DNA from: Bacteroidales bacterium
GTDB taxonomy: Bacteria; Bacteroidota; Bacteroidia; Bacteroidales; UBA7960
Length of the DNA stretch: 38,755 nucleotides
Assembly (NCBI GenBank): GCA_012521995.1
Contig: JAAYLH010000109.1
Location: 1-38,755 of the forward strand
Reading direction: 5' to 3'
This document shows positions 26,316 through 34,911 of this stretch, one piece after another (the stretch's first letter is position 1; the number at the start of each line of letters is the position of its first letter). Below the pieces are notes generated by a model. It ran no database searches, was not told the origin of the DNA, and saw nothing but the letters and a program-made list of their open reading frames with translations. Both the position numbers and the translations under genes were made by a program.

Positions 26316-27383
26316 ATGAATGTCTTAAGCCTGAAAAGGATCGCCCGGGAGTTTTTCCATTCCAGATCCGTCGCCGAAATCTTCCCTTTCGGGGAAGGGC
26401 ACATCAACGATACCTTTAAGCTGACCCTCGTAGGGGTGCAGGAAGCCTATATCCTGCAAAGGATCAATACCGCCGTGTTTAAGGACCCAGAGGGTCTGGC
26501 CACGACCCATCTGAAAATCCAGGAGGCCTTGTCGGGGCAAGATCATCCGCTGGAGATTGCTATACTGATCCCTGCCCCCAATGGAAAGTTGATCCATTTT
26601 GATGAGGATGGGAATGCCTGGCGCATGACCTCCTTTATCGGGGATTCCCATACCGTGGAAGTGGTGGAGGAACCCTGGCAAGCCTATGAAGCGGGAAGGG
26701 GATTTGGATGGTTCAACAAGGTTTGCTACCCTTTGGATGCCCGCGATTTTAAGGAAGCTATCAAGGACTTTCAGAGCGTATCCTTCAGGATGTGGCAACT
26801 GGATGAAGCGGTGAAGAATAATTTGGCTGGGCGCCTGGCATCGGTGAAGGACATCGTGGCATTTTATAAGGATCGCCAGGAGGCCTTTGGCCTTATGGAA
26901 AAACTTGCGAATGAAGAGGTTATCCCTTTGCGGGTCGTGCACAACGATACGAAGATCAACAACCTGTTGTTCCGGGGCCAAAAGGCCGCTGCGGTGATTG
27001 ACCTCGACACGGTGGGGCCGGGCATCCTGCATTACGATTACGGCGATGCCCTGCGAACGGGTGGCAACACTTCAAGCGAAGATGAACGGGACCTCGGGAA
27101 GGTTGACTTCAATATGGAAGCCTTTGAGGCATTCAGCCGGGGGTATATGGAACAAATCAGGGACTTTGTAACAGAGGCCGAGAAAGATTATCTTTACCTG
27201 GCTCCACGACTGATGGCTTTCATTATGGGGATCCGTTTCCTGGCCGATTACCTGAATGGGGATGTGTATTACAAGACCGCTTATCCCGGGCATAACCTCA
27301 GTCGTAGCAAGGTGCAGAAAAAATTGATCGAGCGAATGGAAGCCAGGGAGGATGCAATGAAAGAAATCATTGCCGGTGCCTAA
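26316..27383 (+). CDS. N-acetylhexosamine 1-kinase-like phosphotransferase (APH fold)
   Basis: A 355-residue kinase of the aminoglycoside/choline phosphotransferase fold. Residues include the glycine-rich loop FGEGHINDTF near 25-34, the catalytic HND (209-211) in VVHNDTKINN and the metal-binding Asp229 in VIDLDTVGPG, followed by HYDYGDALRTGG. These match N-acetylhexosamine 1-kinase (NahK) of the lacto-N-biose/galacto-N-biose pathway, which phosphorylates GalNAc or GlcNAc at C1 using ATP. The symporter upstream and the GH109 enzyme downstream support a GalNAc substrate, but other sugar or amino-alcohol substrates are possible. Confidence 0.85.
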   Translation: MNVLSLKRIAREFFHSRSVAEIFPFGEGHINDTFKLTLVGVQEAYILQRINTAVFKDPEGLATTHLKIQEALSGQDHPLEIAILIPAPNGKLIHFDEDGNAWRMTSFIGDSHTVEVVEEPWQAYEAGRGFGWFNKVCYPLDARDFKEAIKDFQSVSFRMWQLDEAVKNNLAGRLASVKDIVAFYKDRQEAFGLMEKLANEEVIPLRVVHNDTKINNLLFRGQKAAAVIDLDTVGPGILHYDYGDALRTGGNTSSEDERDLGKVDFNMEAFEAFSRGYMEQIRDFVTEAEKDYLYLAPRLMAFIMGIRFLADYLNGDVYYKTAYPGHNLSRSKVQKKLIERMEAREDAMKEIIAGA

Positions 27384-27484
27384 GCCACTGCAAGGATAGG
27401 GAGCGGCCTGCCACCAGGGGAAGGGTTCGTTTCTTTAGGAAAAATGGAATGGAAAGAGAATTCACCAACAATAAGAATCTTATC

Positions 27485-28897
27485 ATGAATAAAAGACTGA
27501 ATCAATTTCTGGCGACAGCCCTGATCTTCCTGATGGCTGGATTATTTGGCTGTAATACCAATAGGGAACAAAAAGAAGATAAGCTTTTTGAGGCCAGGGA
27601 AGTGTTTGAAGCCCCTGAGCGTCCTGCCGGGCAGAAGCATGTGCTGGAGCTGCGGGCTGAACCTATTGACACGGTGCGCATCGGGCTGATTGGCCTTGGG
27701 ATGCGCGGGCAAGGCGCCGTCCACCGCCTCAGCTTTATTGAAGACGCCGTAATCGTGGCCATGGTGGATGTGGTGCCCGAAAACGTAGAACGCGCGCAGG
27801 AGACCCTTCGCCAGTTGGGGCGTCCACAGGCGGATAGCTATACCGGGTCCGAAGACTGGAAGGCTGTCTGCGAACGTAATGACATCGACCTGATCTACGT
27901 GACAACACACTGGGATCTTCATGCGCCCATTGCGATTTATGCGATGGAACACGGCAAACATGTGACGACAGAAATCCCTGCCGCCCTGACCGTCCAGGAA
28001 GCCTGGCAATTGGTCAACACTGCCGAGAAGACCCGCCGCCATATGATGATGCTCGAAAACTGCAATTACGATTTCTTTGAGATGGCCACCCTTAACATGG
28101 CCCAGCAAGGCTTGTTCGGCGAACTGGTGCACGCCGAAGGGGCCTACATCCACGACCTGCGCTCGATGTTATTTGCCCAAGAGGGCGAGCCTGGTCACTA
28201 CTGGGATATGTGGCGCCTGAAACACAATGAAACAAGAAACGGGGCCCTCTATCCGATGCACGGACTGGGACCTCTGGCCCACGCCCTGAACATCCACCGC
28301 GGGGATCGCATGGAATACCTGGTGTCGGTGTCAAGCGGGCAGTTTGGCCTTACGGAATATGCGAAAGATAAATTCGGCGAGGATTCAGAGTATGCCCAGC
28401 GTAATTTCAAAAGGGGAGATATGAACACCACCATTATCAAAACCCTCAAAGGCAAGACCATTAAGATACAGCACGATGTGACCAGTCCCCGTCCCTACAG
28501 CCGCATTCATATGCTGAGCGGAACCAAGGGCTTTGCCCAGAAGTGGCCAAGGACAGGCATTGCCCTTGAGCCCAATGCCCACAGCTATTTGTCGGATGAG
28601 GCCCTGGATTCCCTCTTACAAGTTTATGAACATCCCCTTGTGAAGGAAATTGGCGAAAAAGCCCGGCAAGTGGGAGGACACGGCGGGATGGACTTCATTA
28701 TGGACTACCGCTTGATCTATTGCCTGCGCCACGGCCTGCCCCTCGATCAGGATGTCTACGATGCAGCTGAATGGTCTGCCGTCATTGAGTTATCGGAAGT
28801 TTCTGTGGCCAATCAGGGGATGCCTGTAAAAATCCCTGACTTCACACGGGGGGCTTGGGATGAATTGAAGGCCGTCACTTATTATACGGCAGACTAG
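27485..28897 (+). CDS. GH109-like glycosidase (Gfo/Idh/MocA fold), lipoprotein
   Basis: A 470-residue protein. The start is placed at MNKRLNQFLATAL because it gives a proper lipoprotein signal ending AGLFGC (Cys23). The Rossmann NAD motif GLIGLGMRGQG is at 67-77. Family-typical segments follow: VTTEIPAALTVQEAW, ENCNYDFFEM, YPMHGLGPLAHALNIHRGD, GGHGGMDFIMDYRLIYCLR and a VYDAAEWS stretch. Glycoside hydrolase family 109 enzymes hydrolyse alpha-N-acetylgalactosaminides by an NAD-dependent redox-elimination mechanism. Some members differ in substrate, so the exact glycoside is inferred. It lies in the same direction as and just after the kinase. It probably supplies GalNAc. Confidence 0.9.
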   Translation: MNKRLNQFLATALIFLMAGLFGCNTNREQKEDKLFEAREVFEAPERPAGQKHVLELRAEPIDTVRIGLIGLGMRGQGAVHRLSFIEDAVIVAMVDVVPENVERAQETLRQLGRPQADSYTGSEDWKAVCERNDIDLIYVTTHWDLHAPIAIYAMEHGKHVTTEIPAALTVQEAWQLVNTAEKTRRHMMMLENCNYDFFEMATLNMAQQGLFGELVHAEGAYIHDLRSMLFAQEGEPGHYWDMWRLKHNETRNGALYPMHGLGPLAHALNIHRGDRMEYLVSVSSGQFGLTEYAKDKFGEDSEYAQRNFKRGDMNTTIIKTLKGKTIKIQHDVTSPRPYSRIHMLSGTKGFAQKWPRTGIALEPNAHSYLSDEALDSLLQVYEHPLVKEIGEKARQVGGHGGMDFIMDYRLIYCLRHGLPLDQDVYDAAEWSAVIELSEVSVANQGMPVKIPDFTRGAWDELKAVTYYTAD

Positions 28898-28924
28898 CTT
28901 TTTCATTGGACTACAACCAGGACT

Positions 28925-29992
28925 TTAATCCTTGTAAACCTGTAAAACAGGTAAAGCCCGTTTGCTGAAATTCCAGAAGGCCTGATTTTCCCAGGTCGAG
29001 CCATTGGTGGCGTTCTCGCCCTTGTAGCTGATCCATTCTGCGCCCCAGTAGCAAAATCCCAGGCCGTCTTCCACATCCAGCATGATTTCCTTGATGCGCT
29101 GCACGTAGGCTTGCTGACCTTCGGGGGTGGCCGGAAATTCGCTCAAAAGTTGATTGTTTTGCCCGATCACATTGTTGGTCCAGTCGTTCCACTCCAGCGT
29201 AAAGGGGTAGGAGGTCTCGGCGATGAAGACTGGCTTGCCGGTCTGGCTGACCACCTGTGCCAGGCTTGCCCGCAGGGCCGCCAGGTCTTTGCCGTGCCAG
29301 TAGGGGTAATAGGAAATCCCTGCGATGTCGTAATCGAGGGAAGTGAAGTTTGAGAAAAAGGTACCGGCGTATTCGTGCCCTGCATAATGCAGGATGATTT
29401 TGGTGGCGGGGCTTTCATCCCTTACCGCCTGTATGCCGTGGCTGATCAGCTCGCGCATCTGTTCAGGCTGGTCATAGCGTCCCTCAGGCCACAACAGCCC
29501 GCCATTGATCTCGTTGCCGATCTGGATGTATTCGGGCTCAATCTCGTTTACTACCCTGGCCGTATAGGCATAAACGCTGTCCTTCAGTTGTTCGTAAGTG
29601 ATGCCTTCCCATTGTGCGGGCTTCGTCTGATGGCCCGGATCCGCCCAGGTGTCGCTGTAATGCAGGGCGATCATCACCTTTAAACCCATCGCTTTGATTT
29701 CTTCCGAAAGGGCTTTCACCGAAGCAAAGCCGGAGGTCGGGCTTTCCGGATCTTTCCAAAGCCGCAGGCGGATGACATTCACCCCGGCCTTCTTGAGGGT
29801 GACCAGCATGTCTTCCTGCTGCCCGTCGGCGTTGCGAATCACCACACCGCTCTGCCTCACCTCGGGGAGGAAAGAAATATCAGCGCCTTTGATTTCCAGC
29901 AACGGCCCTTCCGGTACTTCCGGGCCATCGTCATCAGAACAGGAAAGAAAGGCAAAAACCAACAGCAGCATCAAGCAGAGGATGTTTTTCAT
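28925..29992 (-). CDS. Arabinogalactan endo-beta-1,4-galactanase (GH53), lipoprotein
   Basis: A 355-residue lipoprotein: MKNILCLMLLLVFAFLSC gives a lipobox with Cys18. The catalytic TIM barrel is easily recognised by GADISFLPEV (36-45), VNVIRLRLWKDP, ALHYSDTWADPGHQ, IQIGNEINGGLLWPEG with acid/base Glu161, GISYYPYWHG, and AETSYP with nucleophile Glu259. GH53 enzymes cut beta-1,4-galactan in pectic arabinogalactan. It converges on the GH109 gene with 27 bases between stops. The start at 29992 is preferred over nine extra upstream codons that precede the signal peptide. It suggests a pectic galactan diet in addition to GalNAc glycans. Confidence 0.93.
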   Translation of the reverse strand: MKNILCLMLLLVFAFLSCSDDDGPEVPEGPLLEIKGADISFLPEVRQSGVVIRNADGQQEDMLVTLKKAGVNVIRLRLWKDPESPTSGFASVKALSEEIKAMGLKVMIALHYSDTWADPGHQTKPAQWEGITYEQLKDSVYAYTARVVNEIEPEYIQIGNEINGGLLWPEGRYDQPEQMRELISHGIQAVRDESPATKIILHYAGHEYAGTFFSNFTSLDYDIAGISYYPYWHGKDLAALRASLAQVVSQTGKPVFIAETSYPFTLEWNDWTNNVIGQNNQLLSEFPATPEGQQAYVQRIKEIMLDVEDGLGFCYWGAEWISYKGENATNGSTWENQAFWNFSKRALPVLQVYKD

Positions 29993-30029
29993 TGAATGGC
30001 TTTTTGCAAAGGTAATCAAGCTGGCAAAA

Positions 30030-30830
30030 CTAAAGGATCTTCAAAAAGTAATCGGCAGCAAAGCGAAAAATAGGCTGTTCGCCTTTCCCGTAAAGGCTCA
30101 GGGTATCCCATCCCAGCTCATAAGTCGCGATCGTTTCCACTTCTTCCAGGAATTTGCGCTCCAGTTCCATATCAGGGCAAGCCATCAAAGTCGAGACTAC
30201 CTGCGAAAAACGTATGCTGTCGCTGCCCTCCAATTTGAAACGGCCCATGATGTTGTTGCAGCCCGCATTGCCCGAAAAACGCCCTTCCTCCTCGTGAAAG
30301 ATCAGCGAAGGAAACCTGAAATAAGCTTCTTTCATAACGAAAGGCTTTTCTTCCGCTTCAATAAGCCTCCAGGTCCTTCCCGAAAGGCTTTCAGGTACTT
30401 TTGCAAGGATGTAATGGGAGGCCAGGTCCCCGGTGATCCGGTTCCCGTCCATATCCAGGTGGAAGAGCTGGTTTTCGCCCACCTGGTACCGACCCGATGC
30501 CCCGCTTCCTTCCGGCAGTTCCAGGGCGATCTTCAGGCCTGCTTCATCCCAGCTGAAGCGGCCCTTGTGTTCAAACACCTGCTCATCCTTGCCCAGGTAT
30601 TTCGTCTGAAGGACAAAGGTGTCATCGTAATAAAGCCTGATGACCGTCTCAATGCCTTCGCAGTCGGCGCAGGGCAACAGTCCGTAATAGGTGCCCTGCC
30701 AGTCGAGGGCGTTACGGCTGGTGTCACCAACGGGAGTAGACTTATCCCTGGTTTTTCTGCCGCTTTCATTGCAACTTGTTTGAGCCAGCACCAGGGCGGT
30801 CAGGGAAAGAATTAACAGAATTCGTTTCAT
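30030..30830 (-). CDS. NlpE-META domain lipoprotein
   Basis: A 266-residue lipoprotein with lipobox AQTSC (Cys20). An N-terminal NlpE-like domain has QGTYYGLLPCADCEGIETVI, with the CxxC pair at Cys54 and Cys57. A C-terminal META domain contains FSGNAGCNNIMGRF and STLMACPDMELERKF. NlpE in E. coli senses outer-membrane and copper stress through such a domain, and META domains occur in heat-shock HslJ-type lipoproteins. The combination in one chain is known in several phyla. The function here is inferred to be envelope-stress related. The gene lies 37 bases upstream of the galactanase in the same direction, though the two roles look unrelated. Confidence 0.85.
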   Translation of the reverse strand: MKRILLILSLTALVLAQTSCNESGRKTRDKSTPVGDTSRNALDWQGTYYGLLPCADCEGIETVIRLYYDDTFVLQTKYLGKDEQVFEHKGRFSWDEAGLKIALELPEGSGASGRYQVGENQLFHLDMDGNRITGDLASHYILAKVPESLSGRTWRLIEAEEKPFVMKEAYFRFPSLIFHEEEGRFSGNAGCNNIMGRFKLEGSDSIRFSQVVSTLMACPDMELERKFLEEVETIATYELGWDTLSLYGKGEQPIFRFAADYFLKIL

Positions 30831-31124
30831 GATTGATTGGTTTTAAGTAATGATTAAATAAACAAACAAAAAGCCCCATTTGTTTTACTTTTTATAACGA
30901 AATGGAGGGTTAGGAATTGCTTTTTTCAAATCAATTTCAATGCCTTGAATGACTTACATAGCCAATTATCCCTAAATTTGTTTAAGCGCTGTTCGGATGG
31001 CAGATCATAATCACCGCTTGCCCTGATTCACCGAACAACAGGTTAAGCCACTCAGCATTAACACCTTAACAATATTTCTTTTCCGATCATTTCAACATTG
31101 TAAATCCTATAAATTTTCTGCACG

Positions 31125-31511
31125 ATGGAAAGCATTGCCCCGAATATTTTTGTAAATAACCTTCCTGAGACCATTGCGTTTTACCAAAAGCTGGGTTTCA
31201 GCCTGGGGGCCACAGTGCCCGATGAAAGCCCCTTCATCTTTGCGATGATGAGCTGTGGCGAAGTCGTGTTTATGTTTCAAACCTTCGAAAGCCTGGGCGA
31301 GGATTTGCCCGAAATCAGCCGGCGCGACGGGGGCTCCCTCGTCTTATACATCAAAATCGATCACATCAGGAAATTTTTTGAGGATATCAAAGGCCAGGTG
31401 ACCATTCTGAAAGGCCTGGAAACCACCTTTTACGGGGCCACCGAGTTTTCCATCCTCGACAACAACGGCTATGTGCTTACCTTCGCCGAGGATGAACAAC
31501 AAGAAAAATAG
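31125..31511 (+). CDS. VOC family (glyoxalase/bleomycin-resistance) protein
   Basis: A 128-residue protein with the VOC fold: IAPNIFVNNLPETIAFYQKL opens the first beta-alpha-beta unit, FQTFESLGED lies in the middle, and LDNNGYVLTFAEDE closes the second. Conserved metal ligands are not obvious beyond Glu residues, so a binding or isomerase role is uncertain. Members include glyoxalase I and antibiotic-binding proteins. It lies 44 bases before the MtnA-like gene on the same strand, so it may belong to that unit. Confidence 0.8.
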   Translation: MESIAPNIFVNNLPETIAFYQKLGFSLGATVPDESPFIFAMMSCGEVVFMFQTFESLGEDLPEISRRDGGSLVLYIKIDHIRKFFEDIKGQVTILKGLETTFYGATEFSILDNNGYVLTFAEDEQQEK

Positions 31512-31555
31512 GGTGCAACATCTGTGCCTGTGAATACAAATGTAAATTGAGGGTT

Positions 31556-32665
31556 ATGAATGTAAACGGGAAAAACAGCCGCACCCTATGGTTAAAGGCA
31601 GACGATGAGCAGATCGTGCAAGTCATCGACCAGCGCCATCTTCCGCACCATTTTGTGGTGGAGGACCTGCGCTCGCTCGATGATATGGTCATGGCCATCC
31701 GTGATATGCACCTGCGTGGTGCAGGGCTGATCGGGGCCGCGGCAGGCTTTGGAATGTACCTGGCCGCCCTCGAAGCCCCGCATGACAGCTCCTACGATCA
31801 TTTTATGAAGGAGGCAGGCCTGCGCCTCCAAGCCACCCGTCCCACGGCCGTTAATCTTTCCTGGGCCGTAGACCAGCAACTTAAAGCCCTGCAGGCAGGA
31901 AAAAGCCCTTCAGAAAAAACTACCATAGCCCTGAATACTGCCCAGGTGATCGCCGACAGCGATGCCGAAAGCTGCCGGCAGATCGGCCAGCATGGCCTGC
32001 CCCTGATAGAAGCCATCAGCCGCAGCAAAGGCGGGGCGCCCGTGAATATCCTGACCCACTGCAATGCAGGCTGGCTGGCCTTTGTGGACTACGGCACGGC
32101 CACTGCGCCCATTTATGCTGCCCATCAAAAAGGCATTGCCGTCCACGTCTGGGTCGATGAGACCCGCCCGCGCAACCAGGGCGCCAGCCTCACTGCCTGG
32201 GAACTCGGCCAGCAAGGGGTTCCGCATACCATCATCACCGACAATGCCGGGGGCCACCTGATGCAACACGGCCTGGTCGACCTGGTCATCGTCGGCTCCG
32301 ACCGGACTACCTTTACCGGCGACGTGGCCAACAAGATCGGCACTTACCTGAAAGCCCTGGCTGCCAAAGATAATGACATCCCGTTCTATGTGGCCTTGCC
32401 GTCCTCTACCATCGACTGGGAGCTGGAGGACGGGCTGCGGCAGATCCCCATTGAGCAACGGGGCGAGGAGGAAGTGAAATACATCGAAGGCCTTTGCGAT
32501 GGGGAGATCCGGAAAGTGCTGCTGGCACCTGAGGACAGCCCCGCCGCCAATTTTGCCTTCGACGTCACCCCCGCACGACTGGTCACCGCCCTCATTACCG
32601 AAAGGGGGATTTGCAAGCCTGACAAACAAAGCATCCTCGCATTATTTCCCGAAAGGAAAAGCTGA
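31556..32665 (+). CDS. mtnA: S-methyl-5-thioribose-1-phosphate isomerase-like (MtnA/DrdI family)
   Basis: A 369-residue protein with the RGA motif (54-56), NILTHCNAG with catalytic Cys169, and VGSDRTTFTGDVANKIGTY with catalytic Asp249; it closes with FAFDVTPARLVTALITERG, the standard MtnA ending. This family isomerises the aldose 1-phosphate of methylthioribose to the ketose (ribulose) form. The same fold also includes 5-deoxyribose 1-phosphate isomerase (DrdI), and the two cannot be told apart from this sequence. The gene starts at ATG 31556 after a TTG-extended ORF. It is followed by a class II aldolase gene with one base between stop and start. This fits methionine salvage or the DHAP shunt. 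Confidence 0.87.
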   Translation: MNVNGKNSRTLWLKADDEQIVQVIDQRHLPHHFVVEDLRSLDDMVMAIRDMHLRGAGLIGAAAGFGMYLAALEAPHDSSYDHFMKEAGLRLQATRPTAVNLSWAVDQQLKALQAGKSPSEKTTIALNTAQVIADSDAESCRQIGQHGLPLIEAISRSKGGAPVNILTHCNAGWLAFVDYGTATAPIYAAHQKGIAVHVWVDETRPRNQGASLTAWELGQQGVPHTIITDNAGGHLMQHGLVDLVIVGSDRTTFTGDVANKIGTYLKALAAKDNDIPFYVALPSSTIDWELEDGLRQIPIEQRGEEEVKYIEGLCDGEIRKVLLAPEDSPAANFAFDVTPARLVTALITERGICKPDKQSILALFPERKS

Positions 32666-32666
32666 A

Positions 32667-33266
32667 ATGGACGAAGGCTACATCAAGTTCAACTGTCAAT
32701 GGATCAAGGCGGAACCCCTGCCCGCGGTGATGCTTGAAGGCCTGAATGCCTGGCGGGAAAAACTTTTTGCCCTGGGGCTGGTGGGGATGTATGATGACGG
32801 GATTGGCTTTGGCAACCTCAGCATCCGCCATCCCCACAAGGGCTTTATCATCACGGGCTCGGCCACCGGCGGGCTTCAACAGCTTGATGAGCTGCATTTT
32901 ACCCTGGTCAACGAATACAACCTTGAGCATAACAGCCTGATTTGCAAAGGCCCCATCATTGCCTCCTCCGAATCGCTATCGCACGCGGTCATTTACGAGG
33001 CCTCGCCTTCCACCGGCGCCGTCATCCACGTGCATCAAACAGAAATGTGGAAACGCCTGATAAATAAACTCCCCACTACCCGCCCCGAAGTGAGTTACGG
33101 CACCCCCGCCATGGCCCGCGAGATCCTGCGCCTCTTCCGCGAAAGCGAACTTGAAAAGGAGAAGATCCTGGTGATGGGCGGCCACCCCGAAGGCATCATC
33201 ACTTTTGGCCAAAACCTCGAAGAGGCAGCAGACATATTGCAGAGGCACTTGCAAAACAGCAAATGA
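32667..33266 (+). CDS. Class II aldolase/adducin family protein
   Basis: A 199-residue protein with zinc ligands His121 and His123 (AVIHVHQTE) and His173 (GGHPEGI), catalytic acid candidate Glu102 (SSESLSHAV), and the GFGNLSIR/ITGSATG substrate loops at 48-54 and 62-68. In this family fuculose/rhamnulose phosphate aldolases split a 1-phosphate ketose into DHAP and an aldehyde, while MtnB dehydrates methylthioribulose-1-phosphate. Adjacency to an MtnA-like gene suggests substrate 5-methylthioribulose- or 5-deoxyribulose-1-phosphate. Whether it is an aldolase or a dehydratase is unresolved from sequence. It is translationally adjacent (one base gap) to the isomerase gene, so they are co-expressed. 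Confidence 0.85.
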   Translation: MDEGYIKFNCQWIKAEPLPAVMLEGLNAWREKLFALGLVGMYDDGIGFGNLSIRHPHKGFIITGSATGGLQQLDELHFTLVNEYNLEHNSLICKGPIIASSESLSHAVIYEASPSTGAVIHVHQTEMWKRLINKLPTTRPEVSYGTPAMAREILRLFRESELEKEKILVMGGHPEGIITFGQNLEEAADILQRHLQNSK

Positions 33267-33269
33267 TTT

Positions 33270-33288
33270 GAAAACCCCCGGGGTTTTT
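33270..33288 (+). terminator. Terminator-like hairpin after the class II aldolase gene
   Basis: AAAACCCC, a single C, then GGGGTTTT and a further T. It lies three bases after the stop codon at 33264-33266. The loop is very short, so folding may use fewer pairs. Confidence 0.5.
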
Positions 33289-33466
33289 CAGCAAGAAGAA
33301 AACCCATTCCATTGCTTTACCTTCGCTTTATTCATCTGATGGAAAAGAAACAATAAGCTGTTGATTATCAGGTTTTTGATGGAATATATCCCCCAAAGTT
33401 TTTTGGTTTTCTGAAAGAGAAAGAACCTTACAGGGCCGTTTTTTGCCTGGTTCATGTTCAAGGATA

Positions 33467-33528
33467 AACCGTAGTTTAACCGTACTTTAACCAATTACAA
33501 TTGGTTAAAGTACGGTTAAACTACGGTT
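33467..33528. repeat. Perfect 30-bp inverted repeat built from 11-nt units
   Basis: The left arm is 33467-33496 and the right arm 33499-33528; they match at all 30 positions, separated by the two bases AC. Read inward the right arm holds direct copies of TACGGTTAAAC, and the left arm carries the reverse complement. The unit CGGTTAAACTA resembles the CGTTTAAAGTA unit of the array at 20535-20644. As RNA this would form a very long stable hairpin between convergent genes. It is preceded at 33423-33437 by the same leader-like motif found before the other array. Confidence 0.9.
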
Positions 33529-33609
33529 AAACTCCCTGGATGATTCGATTCTGCTCCCTACCAGGACCAGGAGAAGTCTCAGGGGAAAATGAAAAGAAGG
33601 GATGTGGGT

Positions 33610-34371
33610 TTAAGGGCGGTATTGAATTTCGCGTTCCACAAGCTCGGCGGGATTTCCTTCTTCGAAGGTCACCTTCCGGGTCCAGTTGCCGGTGGCATCC
33701 CAATCATAGGTAAACCGGAGGGATTTCAGGGCCTTGCCATCGGCGTCGCGTTCGGTTTGCGTGGCCATATAGCCCTGGGCGTTAAAGGTATATTCAACGG
33801 TTTTCAGCAATTGTCCCTCGCGGCTGTAACGCCGGTTTGTGGCGGGGTTGCCTGCTTCATCGTAGGTGTAGGTGAAGCGCATGTTCAGGGTTCCGTCGCC
33901 CAGGAAGGTGTAATCTTCAATCACCCGCCCCAGGTCATCATAAATGTAAATGAACCGCTTTTCGGGGATGCTGTCGGGCGAATAGCTCTGGTCTTCAATC
34001 AGTTGTCCGTGGCCATTGTAATAATACTCGATCCAGCGGACCATTTTCCCCTGTCCGTCGGTCAGGGTCAGGCGGGCTCGCTGGTTTTGGGCGTTGATGT
34101 CATAAACATAACGATTGCCGGGGCGCCCGTCGGCGTGGGTCATCTGGTCGTGGAGCTTGTTTCCGTGTTCATCCAGGCGGCTGACATAGGTAAGTTTGAG
34201 ATCGCCCTTTTTCCAGCCAGTGCCCTCGGGGAAGGCTTCATAAATCCTGTCGGTAAAGGAGGCAATGTTTCCTTTCTGATGGCGGTCGCGCAGGATGGCC
34301 TTTTGCCCCGTCGCAGGCCCTGCGGCCAGCCCTGACAGCAAGATAATCAGAACAATATGCTTGATTTTCAT
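33610..34371 (-). CDS. Exported YD-repeat-like protein
   Basis: A 253-residue protein with a signal peptide (MKIKHIVLIILLSGLAAGPATGQ). The body shows repeated YxYDxxGxx strands (YVYDINAQNQ, YYYNGHGQLIED, YIYDDLGRVIED, YTYDEAGNPATN, YTFNAQGYM, FTYDWDATGNWT). This is the YD/RHS-like beta-strand repeat seen in extracellular wrapping proteins, here short and without toxin or RHS core. Likely periplasmic or secreted. The upstream ORF extension overlaps the molbindin region and the start at 34371 is supported by the signal peptide. Function unknown. Confidence 0.75.
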   Translation of the reverse strand: MKIKHIVLIILLSGLAAGPATGQKAILRDRHQKGNIASFTDRIYEAFPEGTGWKKGDLKLTYVSRLDEHGNKLHDQMTHADGRPGNRYVYDINAQNQRARLTLTDGQGKMVRWIEYYYNGHGQLIEDQSYSPDSIPEKRFIYIYDDLGRVIEDYTFLGDGTLNMRFTYTYDEAGNPATNRRYSREGQLLKTVEYTFNAQGYMATQTERDADGKALKSLRFTYDWDATGNWTRKVTFEEGNPAELVEREIQYRP

Positions 34372-34642
34372 GTCTTTATAAAATTGGTTGTGGGTTGGAA
34401 ATTTACGAATCGCTTTCCCTGGTGGCTTCCAGGTTTTTTTTCCTTTTGGAAACATAAGGATTTCAATTAAACAGCCCCTTCCGGGAAAAGTTCGTGAAGC
34501 CGGGAATATTTTGGCTGATTTCCGGATTCGGTCCGGGGGCCGGGTTTTGGATAATACCCCGAAAACAAAGCCTGCCCGGCAGAAAACTTTTTCCCTGCCC
34601 GGGGTGTTTACCTTTTTTAGAAAACAGAAAAATAGAAATGTT

Positions 34643-34852
34643 ATGAAACTGAGTGCAAGAAACCAGATCAAGGGGACCATTACCAATATTGTGATCGGAA
34701 GCGTAATGGCCAAGGTACAGGTTGACATTGGCAACGGCAACATCCTCAACTCGATGATCACCATCGACAGTGTAAAGGAGCTAGACCTGAAGGCCGGCGA
34801 TACGGTTTATGCGGTCATCAAGTCAACCGAGGTAATGATTGGAAAGGAGTAA
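34643..34852 (+). CDS. Molbindin/TOBE-domain small protein (Mop)
   Basis: A 69-residue protein starting MKLSARNQIKGTITNIVIGS and matching the Mop/TOBE molybdate-binding domain: the SARNQIKGTI start, VMAKVQVDIG strand, LDLKAGDTVYAVIKST and VMIGKE end. Such small proteins assemble as hexamers that store molybdate or tungstate. There is no modABC transporter in the window. A hairpin at 34872-34902 follows the gene and may act for it as well as for the tRNA. Confidence 0.85.
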   Translation: MKLSARNQIKGTITNIVIGSVMAKVQVDIGNGNILNSMITIDSVKELDLKAGDTVYAVIKSTEVMIGKE

Positions 34853-34871
34853 GCGGGACTAAAAAAACAAC

Positions 34872-34902
34872 AGCCACTTACAGGCAAACCTGTTAAGTGG
34901 CT
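34872..34902 (-). terminator. Intrinsic terminator for the tRNA (probably bidirectional)
   Basis: AGCCACTTACAGG pairs with CCTGTTAAGTGGCT with one bulged base. On the minus strand it is followed by TGTTGTTTTTTT, the U-tract for the tRNA transcript. On the plus side it follows the molbindin stop but the T-run is weak. Confidence 0.7.
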
Positions 34903-34911
34903 GATTTTCTG

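Larger units (their letters stand above)
33267..33609. other. Intergenic region between convergent genes with inverted-repeat array
   Basis: Holds a C4/G4 hairpin at 33270-33288, the leader-like motif GAACCTTACAGGGCC at 33423-33437 and a 30-bp inverted repeat at 33467-33528. I see no gene here. It lies between the aldolase (plus) and the YD-repeat gene (minus). Confidence 0.55.

Noticed and set aside
31910-32629. 239-codon minus-strand ORF
   Set aside because: Antisense to the MtnA-like gene with catalytic residues on the plus strand.
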